Origin: Sorghum bicolor
Taxonomy: Eukaryota > Streptophyta > Magnoliopsida > Poales > Poaceae
Reading direction: 5' to 3'
Assembly (NCBI RefSeq): GCF_000003195.3
Contig: NC_012879.2
Location: 28,237,180 to 28,301,179, forward strand
Length of the DNA stretch: 64,000 bases
A model generated the notes under the pieces. It had not been told where the DNA came from. It searched no databases and was given only the letters and a program-made list of their open reading frames with translations. Of this stretch, positions 42,161 through 54,662 are shown one piece after another (position 1 is the stretch's first letter; each line of letters begins with the position of its first letter). A program made the translations under genes and the position numbers.

Positions 42161-43747
42161 GAAACATAGCAATCACTCCTCTGTAATAATGTTGCTCTGC
42201 CAGCCCTATACAAAAGAGGGGGACTATATAAGAATCAATGGAGCTGTCACTACCACGAACTACCCCGCGATCCGGCATATAGGGTACAATCGCAGATAAA
42301 TACGGTATAGGCACCACGCCTACACAATACTTATCATTTACCCACTCTACACATGGATAAACGCTATACGATCCTAAACATGTATATAATTCCAATCTAA
42401 CTAAGCCAAGCATATAACTATGATAAACTAAGAACAATATAATTGCAAATATAAACAAGTAGAGCAAAGTCATAATCAATATATTGAAGTAGAGCAAAGT
42501 CGTATTCATAATATTGAAGAACAATGATGAACAAATGAAGAACAGTAGAGGAATTGCCAAGAATCCTCTTGACAGATCCGGAAACCAGTCGAAGATTGAC
42601 TCCTTCTAGTTCTAATCCTATGTAGCTATGCTAAACTAGAGATCTATTGATGTGGTGGCTCTAGGGGTTGATCAGAGGCTTCTTCTCCTGAGATGGATAA
42701 TGAATTAGGGTTCAGAGGTGCTCTCCTCTAGGAGCCAGGGGGTCTGTTTATATAGTCTTTCCAAATGAATGTGGGTCATCGGATCAAACCGACATTAATC
42801 GCACGGTTTGCCATGATCCTTTAGGTCGGTGGAGCATGATCCGCGAGATTGAACGTGATTGGTTGTTAGACCAGGGCGGGCGCCCTGCCCCCAGGCCCGA
42901 TCGGCCTCCCGTTCGTTCCCGTGGCTTCTGGACTCTTCTAGATGTTGGATAATTGCGGTGCACGTTAATATCTCTATGTAAACCTGACATTTGGGCCTTT
43001 CTTCCATAATTCCTGATAACCCCCTGCAGAAATAGAAAAACACCAAAACTCGTGGAATTCTGTCAGATAAAACCCTATGTCTGGAGGTCGGTTGCATTTG
43101 GATCCTTTTCTTTGTTTATTTGTTGATTATATTTGATACTTAAGGACCACCAACAAACTCCCCCAAGCTTACCTCTTGCTTGTCCCTGAGCAAGGATAAA
43201 CTCAGTGATGGATCAGAAGTTGCTATAATGCCTTTAAAAGTTGACGGTACGCATGCTTTCAAATAAGGTCTCATCTCTGAGTTAGAGTAAACCGTCAAGA
43301 CTTAAAACTTACTTATTTTACCCTTCACCATGGGATTTGTAACCATCACTTCTGTCTTGAGTAGTTAAAAGATAGAACGGTCTAGTCAAGCACCATGTTT
43401 CTTATTCTTGATCAGCTATAGCTCTGGAGTTTTTGCAGATTTTCAAATAAAACTCAGAGATTCCTTGTATGACTCTCTCAGATCTCTCTTTTGTTGTATT
43501 TCTAGATCCTTACCAAGGCAGTGATGGCACATGCCTTCTCTCAAAATATGTGGTATTTGTAGTATAAGGCATAGTGACATTGCCTTCTCTCTCATCCTAC
43601 TCTAATAAGGCTTTTGATATCTGGAGCTCATAGGTGGGAGATAAAGTATACATACTTACAAGACATTTATTGCATAGTCAGACCATGGATCTAGAGAAAC
43701 AAGTCAATAAGTCAAATCAAGATGTGCATGTGTGGCGAATGAATGGC

Positions 43748-45088
43748 TGTTGACGGTCCTTAAGTACCAAATATAAGCAACAAATAAACAAAGAAAAGGA
43801 TCCAAATACAACCAACACCTAAACTTAGGATTTTATCTGACAGAATTCCACGAGTTTTGGTGTTTGTCTATTTCTGCAGGGGGTTATCAGGAAATATGAA
43901 GGAAAGGCCCACATGTCGGGTTTACATAGTGATATGAACGTGCCGCGCAATTTTCTATCCTCTAGAAGACTCCAGAAGCCACGGGAATGAACGGGAGGCC
44001 GCGCGGGCTCGGGGGCAGGGCGCCCGCCCTCCCCACTTGGGCACCCGCCCTGTCCCAGAGTCCAATCAGGTCTCTCTTTGGGAATTATGCTCCACCGACC
44101 TAAAGGATCAGGAATAACTGTTCAATCAATGGCGGTTTGATTCGACGGCCCAGATTCACTTGAGGGGACTATATAAGCAGACCACCTGGCCCCTGGAGGA
44201 GGCACCCCCTTGATCCCTATTCATTATTCATAGACAGAGCAAAAGCTAGGGTTTGGAGATGAGAGCTCTCCTCTCATCTCTAAACTAGAGTAGATCTAGA
44301 TAGTAGCGAGATGGAGAGCGAGCGAGGATTGGAGGAGAGGCCGGCCTATCGGTTCTTCCTCCGGTTGTACTTCGCCATGATCAAGCTCTAATCAAGCTCG
44401 CTCATGGGATGACTCTGGTAATCTACTTCAAATTCATTATGCAATTACTAATCATGTATGTTCTGGTTCACAATTCTTTTTGAGTACTTCTAATCTATAG
44501 GACCCTATAGGTTAGAGTTGTAGTATAGGTGTAAGCGTGGTGCTTAGACCTAGATTACTTGTGGATATCCCCTGTCTAGATGGATCGTGTGGTAGGCCAC
44601 GTAGGTGACAGTTACGTTGGTCCCCTGTAGTCCACCTCCTGGTAGCAGGACGGGTAGGGTTTATCGGCCTATGGATATGCATCCTTTGTGGTGTATTCTT
44701 ATCACGTGGTTCGTCCTAGACATAGACATACCCCTTTGAAGTAGAGAAACCATAGTTATCCTCTCTATTCTGCTACCATTGCCCATATACTAGATTGCTC
44801 TACTCTCAATTCCCATATTATCACCCATTGTTATCTTACCGTTAATATTGTTCTTATTTAATTCTATCATCTTTCCTAATTGCACTTATCTATCTATCTT
44901 GGCTAAGTTAGAGCGTAGTTGGTTCTCCCGTTTCCCTGTGGATACGATAAGACCTTTAATCGGGTAAAAGCTACAACAGTATCCGTGCGCTTGCGGATTA
45001 TCTGTGTGCGTATAAATACCATAGTACACTCTAGTGCCATGTTAGGGATGATAACCTAGTATTCAAGTGGTGTTAGCAAGTGTCAACA
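43748..45088 (+). repeat. 5' LTR of F (1341 bp)
   Basis: Starts TGTTGACGGTCC and ends GTGTCAACA. TATA (TATATAAG) is at 44170-44177. U3 holds two G+C-rich GGGCGCCCGCCC-like modules near 44015-44060. Confidence 0.92.
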
Positions 45089-45096
45089 AGCATTTT

Positions 45097-45114
45097 TGGC
45101 GCCGTTGCCGGGGA
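45097..45114 (+). promoter_or_regulatory. Primer-binding site of F
   Basis: TGGCGCCGTTGCCGGGGA, eight bases after the LTR, preceded by GCATTTT. Confidence 0.85.
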
Positions 45115-45280
45115 AACAATTGCTGAGTTGACTACGAACTAGCTTAATCATTTTCTAAATATATATATATATATTCCTTTTATCCTTTGCCTCATCTCTG
45201 CTATTCTTTCTTCCTATCTAATTCTTGATCTCTGGTCTATCATGAATACAAACATGTCTATCTATTAGTTTAATAGACCT

Positions 45281-45844
45281 ATGGGCACACATCTCGAACC
45301 ACCAAAATCTTCAAAACCTATCATGACATCTAGTTTTGAGATAAGCCCAGAATACATAGAATTTCTTCAAAAACAACCTTTCTCAGGAGAAGGTGAGGAA
45401 AACCCATACACACACCTAAGAGAGTTTTATCGAGTCTGTGACCTCCTTCGCATTGAAGGCACGTCCGATGATACCCTTAAATGGAAGCTCTTGCCGTTCT
45501 CTTTAACGGGAAAAGCTAGACATTGGTATAAACTCAACATAGGAAGTGCTCATGGAGATTGGAAGGAGCTATATAATAGTTTTGTTTCTAAATATTTTTC
45601 GATCTCCAAAGTGGCGAATCTTCGGCTCGAGATTCTTTCTTTTAGACAATTAGAAGAAGAATCTCTTGGCGAATCATGGGACCGCTTTATTGACCTTACT
45701 CTCACTGGCCCAAAGCTTTCTATTCCAGAACAAGTTCTTCTATTTCACTTTTTAAGGGCCTTTGTAGGGAAAATAAGCAAACCCTTCATGCAGCCTCTGG
45801 AGGATCTTTCCACCACCTGTCCGCTAGTGATGCTTGGAATTTGA
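45281..45844 (+). pseudogene. gag: Gag of F, frameshifted
   Basis: A 187-residue frame with the Athila gag domain (QPFSGEGEENPYTHLREFY, FSLTGKARHWYKL, LSIPEQVLLFHFLRAF). It matches the D gag closely. Near 45795 the frame shifts: the next frame continues GGSFHHLSASDAWNLIDL, which is the expected continuation. The ATG at 45281 is the first good one after the PBS. Confidence 0.85.
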
Positions 45845-46253
45845 TTGATTTAATGAGCGGAAAGTCTCCTAGATTTATATCCCTGAGAAAGAGAAAGAAC
45901 CAGTTCCTAGACAAGAAGAATAAGTTTCGATAGCTAGATCACAACCACTTCAATCCCAAACTTTAGCTATCGATCCCCAACCATCAATACCCCAAAATTC
46001 TTCAAGGGAGGAAGGAATTCCGACCTCAAATCTTTCAGATGCTGATGGTTTAGACTTTTGGTTCCATAAGAAACCTTCAAGCAGGGATAATCCAAGTCCT
46101 TGCAATAATGGTTCTCTTAGAGAATGTCCTGGTTCCTGTTATGAAGAAGTCGAGGATGACATATCAAGTGAAGGAGAGCTAAGCCATATAGAAAATTCTA
46201 ACACCTCTCCTTTCCTGATCACAAGTTCTAAATGGCTAGAATGTGTAGAATGG

Positions 46254-46610
46254 ATGGATAAGGAAGAAGCCTTAATGGATTTTGACTTTGGCTCAATTTC
46301 AAATGGTGAGTTCTTGACTCCCTTTGAAAATGGGATTCATGCAACTATAGAAGAGGACATAAGTGAGACCAATCCAGGAGAAACTCCGAACATTCAGATT
46401 GGAGACGAAGATAACATTAATGAGCATGGAATTTATTTCATAGCCACTTCATTTACGCCTTGCTCATATGCAACATCTTCCCAATCTATTGGTCTCTCCA
46501 ACATCACCAGATTTGAGATCTCCAACCCCCTCTTCCCTTCTATTTATAAAAAATTTAAAAGGGCGGTTGTCAACGAATATGTCTATAATAAATATTGCAG
46601 ATCTCGTTGA
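46254..46610 (+). CDS. Unknown frame downstream of gag in F
   Basis: A 118-residue acidic frame (MDKEEALMDFDFGSI at the start, IYKKFKRAVVNEYVYNKYC near the end). The region between it and gag (45845-46253) is acidic and open in patches, suggesting both are parts of a longer ancestral Gag C terminus. I cannot assign a function. No protease follows. Confidence 0.5.
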   Translation: MDKEEALMDFDFGSISNGEFLTPFENGIHATIEEDISETNPGETPNIQIGDEDNINEHGIYFIATSFTPCSYATSSQSIGLSNITRFEISNPLFPSIYKKFKRAVVNEYVYNKYCRSR

Positions 46611-49600
46611 GTTGATCTTGATATAGGTCAGCGTTGGAAGGGAAACCACTTCGCCGACATAAATTGATGGTTTCCCAAGGACAAGCTTAGTGTCCTAAAA
46701 TAAGCACTGATCAGATCGTAACATGAGCTTTTAATTATTTGCAACATTACCTTGTGTATTGAGCATATAAAGATAATTGTGAAAATATTCCTTCAGGTAT
46801 TCTTGTCACTAACCTTTCCAACATTGGAGCAAGAAGATTTAATGAATGATAAGCACAAGGTATGTCCAACCAATCATCATACAACATTAAATTAAATTCA
46901 CCCAAACTTGAATTTTGCAAAATTCAAGCTTGGGGGAGTACTTTACATAAAAACATCCTTTGTCATGTTGCTATGTTGGTTGTCCCTACCTTTGAGACAT
47001 GCTCAATTTGTTAAATACTAATCACACTACTTCATCTCCACTTGAGTAGATCTCTATAAATGCCATCACGCTACCTTTGTTTATCCTAGTAAGTGTTAGT
47101 TTGGAAGTACTGCACATACTTCTATTGGCTTTTAAATTAAGCATGGTGCTTAGGTTAAACAACCTTCCTTAATCTAATTAGACATGGAGTCTAGTTTGGT
47201 TATTGAACCAAAAACTGCTTGAGTAGATATTGGTATATTTTGTCGGACTAACCCCTGCAGGAAAAGTTTCAATATCAACCTGGGAAGTCCTGAGATAAAC
47301 TCACATTGGAGACAAGGAGAGGGACACATGAAGTTTAACAATTTACACAAGGAAGACGTAGCTCATAAGAGATGATCCATGGAGGGTGCCACAAACAGGA
47401 TACACAACCACTACGAATGGGAAGCTTCCACAAGGTAAGATGGTACCATCACTCTTCAATTAAGGTAACATCTTAAGATATCTGACTATCACTTTTATAA
47501 GATTCTCCTTAGTTCTGGTGTTCACATAAATAAAGAGACAAACATGTATGATTTATCACTCCAAATTAACCAACCCAACTGATTCAGCATGTTTAGTCCT
47601 TTAATCTTTGTTCCTAGTACTACCTCCATGATCCCACACTCCTAATCATATGAGCTAAAATGTTACACATTCAATCTTTGAGAGATATAAAGAAAAAAAC
47701 ATATACATAGATAGATTAACATTCTATAAGGTTGAGCGATCTGATCTGACAAATGTTATAAGTACTACACTCATGAACTTATCATCCATCAACTTTGTCT
47801 TGCTCACTATGCTTAAGGTTAGAGAAGAACAAATACACTTTGGTTCTGTTGGCGTTTTCCACCAACAGGACCCATGCACTTGATCTCTGCCTTGTCTCTG
47901 TGAGCAGGTACACTTGGAGCAAAACATGGTGGAGTTTTACAACTCCCAGATTCCACCAAGTGAAAGACCTGGATCTACGAGCAAAAATATACTGAGCAAG
48001 ATACTGCCAACACCGCACTTTGAACTGCTGGGCAAACGAAGAACATGGGTGACACCGTATCAAGAGGTGTAGACGTCAAGGTCCACACCTGAATCAAATG
48101 ATGCACCTGAAGAATGAACACGGTGAGAAGTCTTGTTCAGAAGACTTAAAACATTGAACCCTCACCGAAAGGTAAAATCGGTAGTTATCCATATTTATCC
48201 TTTCTGCATTCCCTTTTCCCTTTAATTACTTACTTTCCTTAAATAGCTTATTAGTTAATCATGCTATCTTGAAAAGAAAATAAAAATGTTAAAAATACTA
48301 AGCCCCATGTGAGTATGCTCGTGGCATGAAACCCATAAGTACATTCACTGTGGTGGCGTAAAAATAAAATAAATATATTCCTATCCTATAGAAATGAAAA
48401 TATAAAAAATAAATTTATGATCCTACCAAAGAGAGTAATATTTATTAGGGGAAGCTCAACATGATAAAGGCAAAGAGATTTTTATGCTAACACTTAACCA
48501 GTTCCACAAAGCTTTGTTGTCTATTTGAGCCCCACAGAATTCAAGGATCAAAGAAGACTAGCAGACGGAGGACATTCTAATCGATGTCACGGTGCTGCCG
48601 ACATTCAAATACACCTCCGCCACCTGCTAGCTACATCAGAAGAAATTACGTCAAAATCAAGCTTGGGGGAGAGCACCCCCATTTATCCAGCTAAGTGTTT
48701 CTACGCATGTTTATGCTTTACTCAAATAATAAAAAGATGCATAATCATAAAAAACCCAAATAAAGATTTTATGCTTACATATATATATCTTTTCTTAGTT
48801 TGCTAAATAAATAAATAAATACAGTTTGCTATGAACCCTCATGATAAGCTCTCACATGGAAATGATGAATAGTTGCTCTGCCATGACTAGTTCTCAAAAG
48901 TGAAATCTCTCTCAAGTTTAGGTATGACTGTTATGAATTAAGATTTGCTCTAAACCTGAACTTGTGGGAAGAGTGCTTGATCTAAAGTCTAAGTCGTTAA
49001 CGGATATGATATGGAAAGGTTGAGCTGTTGTTTATCTGTTCCTAGAGATGCTAGAATTCTAGAGAATTTTATCTTTGAAAATCTTTAAAATGTTGCATGA
49101 TGAGTTCCTGTATGATGAGAGTTTAAAATCCTACCACAACCATATATACATGCTTATTAGACTATGAACCATATATTTACTTTTACTACTTATGAGCATT
49201 GAGTGTGGTCAAGCTGTGTAGACCCTTAGGAGCTTGTCATGCGGTCAAAAATCAAGATTCACTTGCACGTTCACTCATACATGCTGCTTCTATTCTGGAA
49301 GTACGCATCCACATACATCCACTCATTTCCATCTCCAGATTCACCCAAAATTATTCTACTCCTATCCAAGAGAGAATAGCCTAGAACATTATCCTATCCC
49401 TGTTATTCCCCGTGAAATAAATGCTCGAGATATTTTGGTTACTACCACTTGCTATATTATTCTAGGAGGGTGAGTGCTCTTAAAAAAAGTGAATACGAGG
49501 AAATAAAAAGGGGCAAGTGCCTGGAACCTCAAAAAGAAAGAAAAAGTGAGACGAGATGTAAAAATGGACAAGTGTCCGACAGTAGAATTAGGGGTACAAG

Positions 49601-50320
49601 ATACCCACCTGAGAGGAAATAAAAAGAAAATATAGAGCATCTCATTCTCCTCAAAAAGCTTCAAAGTGCAAGAAAGGTATGTATCCCCTCAAAAGAGCAA
49701 AAGTAGAATTAAACTTTCACCATTGTTTTCACCATTATCACCATCATCACCATACACCATTCATTCGCCACACATGCACATCTTGATTTGACTTATTGAC
49801 TTGTTTCTCTGGATCCATGGTTTGACTATGCAATAAATGTCTTGTAAGTATGTATTAGCTATCTCCCACCTATGAGCTCCAGATATCAAAACCTTGTTAG
49901 AGTAGGGTGAGACAGAAGGCAATATCATTATGCCTCATACCACAAATACCACATACTTTGAGAGAAGGCATATATTATCACTGCCTTGGTAAGGATCCAG
50001 AAATACCACAAAAGAGAGACTAGAGAGAGTCATACAAGGAATCTCTGAGTTCTATTTGAAAATCTGCAAAAACTCCAGAGCTATAGTTGATCAAAGAACA
50101 AGACACATGGTGCTTGACTTGACCGTTCTATCTTTTAACTGCTCAAGACACAAGTGACGGTTGCAAGCCCTATGGTGGAAGGTAATATGAGTAAGTTTAA
50201 ATCTCTACAGTTTACCTTAACCTATAGATGAGATATTGTTTAAACGCATGTGTACCTTTAAGGCATAAGACCACTGCAGAAACTCTTGAGTCCATCCTTG
50301 CTCAGGGACGAGCAAGAGGT
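46611..50320 (+). other. Gene-free 3' region of F
   Basis: A/T-rich with no convincing frame. It includes two internal polypurine-like motifs AAGCTTGGGGGAG (46926-46938 and about 48659-48671), the second with the GGGGGAGAGCACCCCC hairpin at 48665-48680, and the GTGTCCGACAGTAGAATT block at 49564-49612. From about 48300 on it matches the B 3' region in reverse. Confidence 0.7.
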
Positions 50321-50334
50321 AAGCTTGGGAGAGT

Positions 50335-51335
50335 TGTTGACGGTCCCTAAGTACCAAATATAATCAGCAAATAAACAAAGAAAATGATCCAAATACAACC
50401 AACACCCAAACTTAGGGTTTTATCTGACAGAATTCCACGAGTTTTGGTGTTTGTCTATTTCTGTAGGGGGTTATCAAGAAATATGAAGGAAAGGCCCACA
50501 TGTCGGGTTTACATAGAGATATGAACGTGCCGCGTAATTTTCTATCATCTAGAAGACTCCAGAAGCCACGAGAACGAACGGGAGGCCGAGCGGGCTCGGG
50601 GCAGGGCGCCCGCCCTCCCCCCTTGGGCGCCCGCCCTGTCCCAGAGTCCAATCAGGACTCTCTTCGGGGATTATGTTCCACCGACCTAAAGGATCAAGAA
50701 TAACCGTTCAATCAATGTCGGTTTGATCCGACGGCCCAGATTCACTTGAAGGGACTATATAAGCAGACCCCCTGGCCCCTGGAGGAGGCACCCCCTTGAT
50801 CCCTATTCATTATTCATAGACAGAGCAAAAGCTAGGGTTTGGAGATGAGAGCTCTCCTCTCATCTCTAAACTAGAGTAGATCTAGATAGTAGCGAGATGG
50901 AGAGCGAGGGAGGATTGGAGGAGAGGCCGGCCTGTCGGTTCTTCCTCCGGTTGTACTTCGCCATGATCAAGCTCTAATCAAGCTTGCTCATGGGATGACT
51001 CTAGTAATCTACTTCTAATTCATTATGCAATTACTAATCATGTATGTTCTGGTTCACAACTCTTTTGAGTACTTCTAATCAATAGGACCCTATAGGTTAG
51101 AGTTGTAGTATAGGTGTAAGCGTGGTGCTTAGACCTAGATTACTTGTGGATATCCCCTGTCTAGCTGGATCGTGTGGTAGGCCGCGTAGGTGACAGTTAC
51201 GTTGGTCCCCTGTAGTCTAGCTCCTGTTAGCAGGACGGGTAGGGTTTATCAGCCTATGGATAAGCATCCTTTGTGGTGTATTCTTATCACGTGGTTCGTC
51301 CCAGACATAGACATACCCCTTTGAAGTAGAGAAAC
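50335..51335 (+). repeat. 3' LTR of F, truncated by insertion of E
   Basis: Begins TGTTGACGGTCC after the polypurine tract (50321-50334) and is nearly identical to the 5' LTR to GAGAAAC, where E starts. TATA is at 50756-50763. Confidence 0.9.
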
Positions 51336-52750
51336 TGTAACAGAACTGACCAAATTATAAGAGATTAAGCCTAATAGTGACCATTTGCATAGTCAAACCA
51401 TCGAGCTTAAGCCCATATAATCCCGGTAGTCCGTGAAATCTCGAAGGATTTCAAACCACATATCATACATACGGCCAAGATCGTAATAAGTTTAGCGGTC
51501 GCCATCCACAAATACATCCAGATTACAACATTTTTAAAATACATCAGAGTTCTTAAAGTTATTACAAACCAAGTTCATAGGTAGTGGAAGCTTCATAGTT
51601 CGAAAATACAACACTCACACTTAGTCTGATACAGTGCCATAATTCGGTCATTCCCACAAAAGCAAAAGAAAAGACGGAGTGACCATCGCCCTTGGTCTAG
51701 TCATCACCCATGGCTGGGTACAGACAGAGGATGCAGTAACCATAGTACATTTGACCATCTGCAAAACAACATGGGAATAGAACTCTGAGTACGAGAATGT
51801 ACTCAGCTAGACTTACCCGTCATAAATTAAAATAAAGACTCTTCAAGGATCATGAAGGCTATATAGTGGGGTAGCTGACAATCTTTTTGCAACACCGCAA
51901 GATTCTATTGACATATCCTACATAAATCTTTCTTCTTTTAATTTGCTCAAGTTGAAGTATCATTACCTATTATCTAGGTTTGCACCTGCACTATTACAAG
52001 CAAGTATAGTGATATGATGGTACCTCATCATAGCATTCATAAAACCATTTATCTTTATAACCCAAGTGTTCCATAGTCCTTACTACGAGGACAGGGCTCA
52101 TGTCAAGTGCTCACTATCCAGGAGCGATGGCGATTCGAATCGATTTCTAACCAGCTGGCGAGGTATTCCCCACACAAACCACACTCACTGATCAAGTGAG
52201 CTACAGATCACCGTATTACACTATCCAGGACCAATTTGCGGGTTCGGCAGACACCACTAGTACCCGAGGACCGTTCCGGCGACCGAGGTATCCAAGGTAG
52301 ACCAAGGTTGCGTGTCGCGCCCTCGTCGTTCTCCTCAACCATCACCAATACAGCGCATGGCGGCTCGATTCCCGGCCCGGATAGTGTTCAGGCTTCACGG
52401 TCAGAACGACTTATCCTTCCAGCTAAGTGTGGGGCATGCGTTCAATATGACAAGAGGGCCGTCAACGATCGGTCCTTAATCGACACAGGCAGGGGCACTA
52501 TGGTCAACCCACCATAAGACCCTGCCCGGTCTCCAATTCCATTCCACACTTAGTTATTCTTTTCCCATAGCAATCACTGCTTAACCAAGCAAGTATCCAC
52601 CTATATCTCGCAGGTGACAGGAAATCACCCGACTTCTACCGGACTAAGCAAGCTAAGCATAGACTCCGTACCTATCTACATAGGACAAGGTAGATAAACG
52701 AGTGGTGATATGAAGAGTGCATATGCATCAACGGTATCAAGCAATTCCTA

Positions 52751-52978
52751 TCACTTAAATGCAGTATTGTAGAACAAGCATAATATATCGTGTAAGTTAG
52801 CGAGAATAGGGAGACTTAGAATGCTCCGGGGCTTGCCTTTCTCAAATGTGCTGGGTCGGTGATCCGGACACTCCTGTAGCTCTTCTTCGGGTTCCTGTGC
52901 TTCCAGAGGTTCCTCCTCCTGGGTCTCCTCGGGCTCCTCGGGTCCCACCTCGTTCTCCTGCGAGCCTGTATTATGCAT
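52751..52978 (-). CDS. Conserved short acidic frame in the Tekay-like LTR (E copy)
   Basis: A 75-residue frame with EVGPEEPEETQEEE and FEKGKPRSILSLP, matching the frame at 34720-34962 in C. Whether it is translated is unknown. Confidence 0.4.
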   Translation of the reverse strand: MHNTGSQENEVGPEEPEETQEEEPLEAQEPEEELQECPDHRPSTFEKGKPRSILSLPILANLHDILCLFYNTAFK

Positions 52979-54662
52979 GTGTGCTCATGAGTGGAGTGCG
53001 AGATGCCCGGGGTGTAATGCTCATGCGATAGAATACCAGATGACTATGATATGATGTATGGATGATTTATGTGATCATTTACAAGGTAGTCAACATCATC
53101 CAAGAACATGTAATTACACTAAGCATTCATTTCCTTCTTTCCTACAAAATTATTTTTAAGTGTAACCAGCAACTCACAAGATACTTCAAAGATACACCAA
53201 ATCCTCTTTTATTCTATTTAACCCATATATAACAATTCATAGTTTCTTTATTCATTTTTAGACCCCTCAAAATTTGCATGCAGTTCTGTTCATCAATAAA
53301 TTCCCCAAAAATTACAGGAGTCTACCAGTCAAGCATAAAGTCTACTATAAATTTTTCATAATTTTTGGATACTTATTTTGAGCCACAAAAATCACAAGAT
53401 TATTTAATAAAGGCAAGTACAATTACTCTACTGTGGTATAAGTGTCAAACAGCAGATTTCATATTTTTATAATTTGTCTAATATCATAAGAAACACCCAC
53501 AAAAATTACCAGATTAATTGCATGATCCAAATTTTTATTAAAAATCATAAACCACTGCCATGCAAGCATTTAAATCACTATAAATTCATTTATACACCAA
53601 ATAATGTGTAGCAACATTTTCCCAGTGACCAAACATACATGCAGAGCCAATAAAACAAGTTTCACATTTTTCCGAGTCTTACTTTAATTACTATGCATTT
53701 TCCAAGTTTAGCAAAAGCATGGATTAATTATTTCTGTCCAGAAAAAGTGTTCAAACATGACATGCAACCATTCCATGCTATAGATCTGGAAATAGAGAAC
53801 ACACCAAAATTTATTTCATTAAATTTGGAGCTGTAGAACTCAAGATATGGATTCTATAACCTTTAAATCAATTTCTGGAAATTATTTTCTGAAAATCAAT
53901 TCGAAACCGGGATCAAAAGCACTAAAGACACCCAGATCTACACCCAACGCGGTCCCCCTACGACTAACAGTGGGCCTCTGACCCCACTGGTCAGTGTGAC
54001 CGAGAGGGAGGGTACCTCCGACGAGCGGATCTCGCCGGCGGTGAGGTCCCCGACCACGGGGTGAGCACCATTGTGCTCCCCGCAGCGAGGCGCACCCAGG
54101 GGTGCCCTCGGATTGGCCGGAGGATGGCCGAAACACCTCCGACGGGCGTGCATGGCGGCACGGCGGCGCTGCTCGCCGTGGCCATGCTGCTCCGGTGCGG
54201 TAGAACACGCGCAAGGGCTCCTCCGAGCTTCCCCGTCGAACTATGGATCTAACGCGCCAAAAAGCAAGCGAAACGAGACGGAAACGAATGAGGTTCGATG
54301 CGGCGGAGCTCTCCGGTGAGGTCGGAGCAACTCCGACGAGCGATTTACGGCGTTCGACGGGCTCTCACCTCAGTAGAGCGTTCGCAGGAGCTTACCGCGG
54401 CGACGGCGAGTGCGCTGGTGGTTTTGGCGTCAAGTTTGGGGCACTGGCGACAGAGCGTAGGATAAGCAGTGAGCGGCGGAGCTTCTCCGGCGATGGTGCT
54501 GCGGCGAAGCTCCTACGGCTGCGGTTGCGCTTGCGAGTGGAGGAAGGAGAGAGGGAGGCACGGGCGACAGAGCGAGTGGAGCGGCATGGGGGCTCGGGTC
54601 GGCGTCCCGACATGGTGAAGCCGGTCGGCCGCGGCGCGTCCACGACGCCGGCGTACGGCCGC

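Larger units (their letters stand above)
39802..43747 (-). mobile_element. Element G: B-family Athila-like element, truncated by F
   Basis: The 3' LTR runs 39802-43155, split by a CACTA fragment, followed by the polypurine tract (43156-43170) and about 580 bp of gene-free 3' region matching 26391-26960. F inserted at 43748. Without the CACTA insert the LTR is about 1620 bp, as in B. The minus-strand TATA is at 42747-42755. TATAC at 39797-39801 is the likely target duplicate. Confidence 0.88.
43748..51335 (+). mobile_element. Element F: gag-only Athila-like retrotransposon
   Basis: The 5' LTR is 43748-45088, the PBS 45097-45114, then gag and an unknown frame, a 3.7 kb gene-free region, a polypurine tract and a 3' LTR (50335-51335) cut by E. 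The missing LTR end should lie beyond the right edge. No protease, RT or integrase is present. Its 3' region matches B, but its LTR 3' half does not. Confidence 0.9.
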
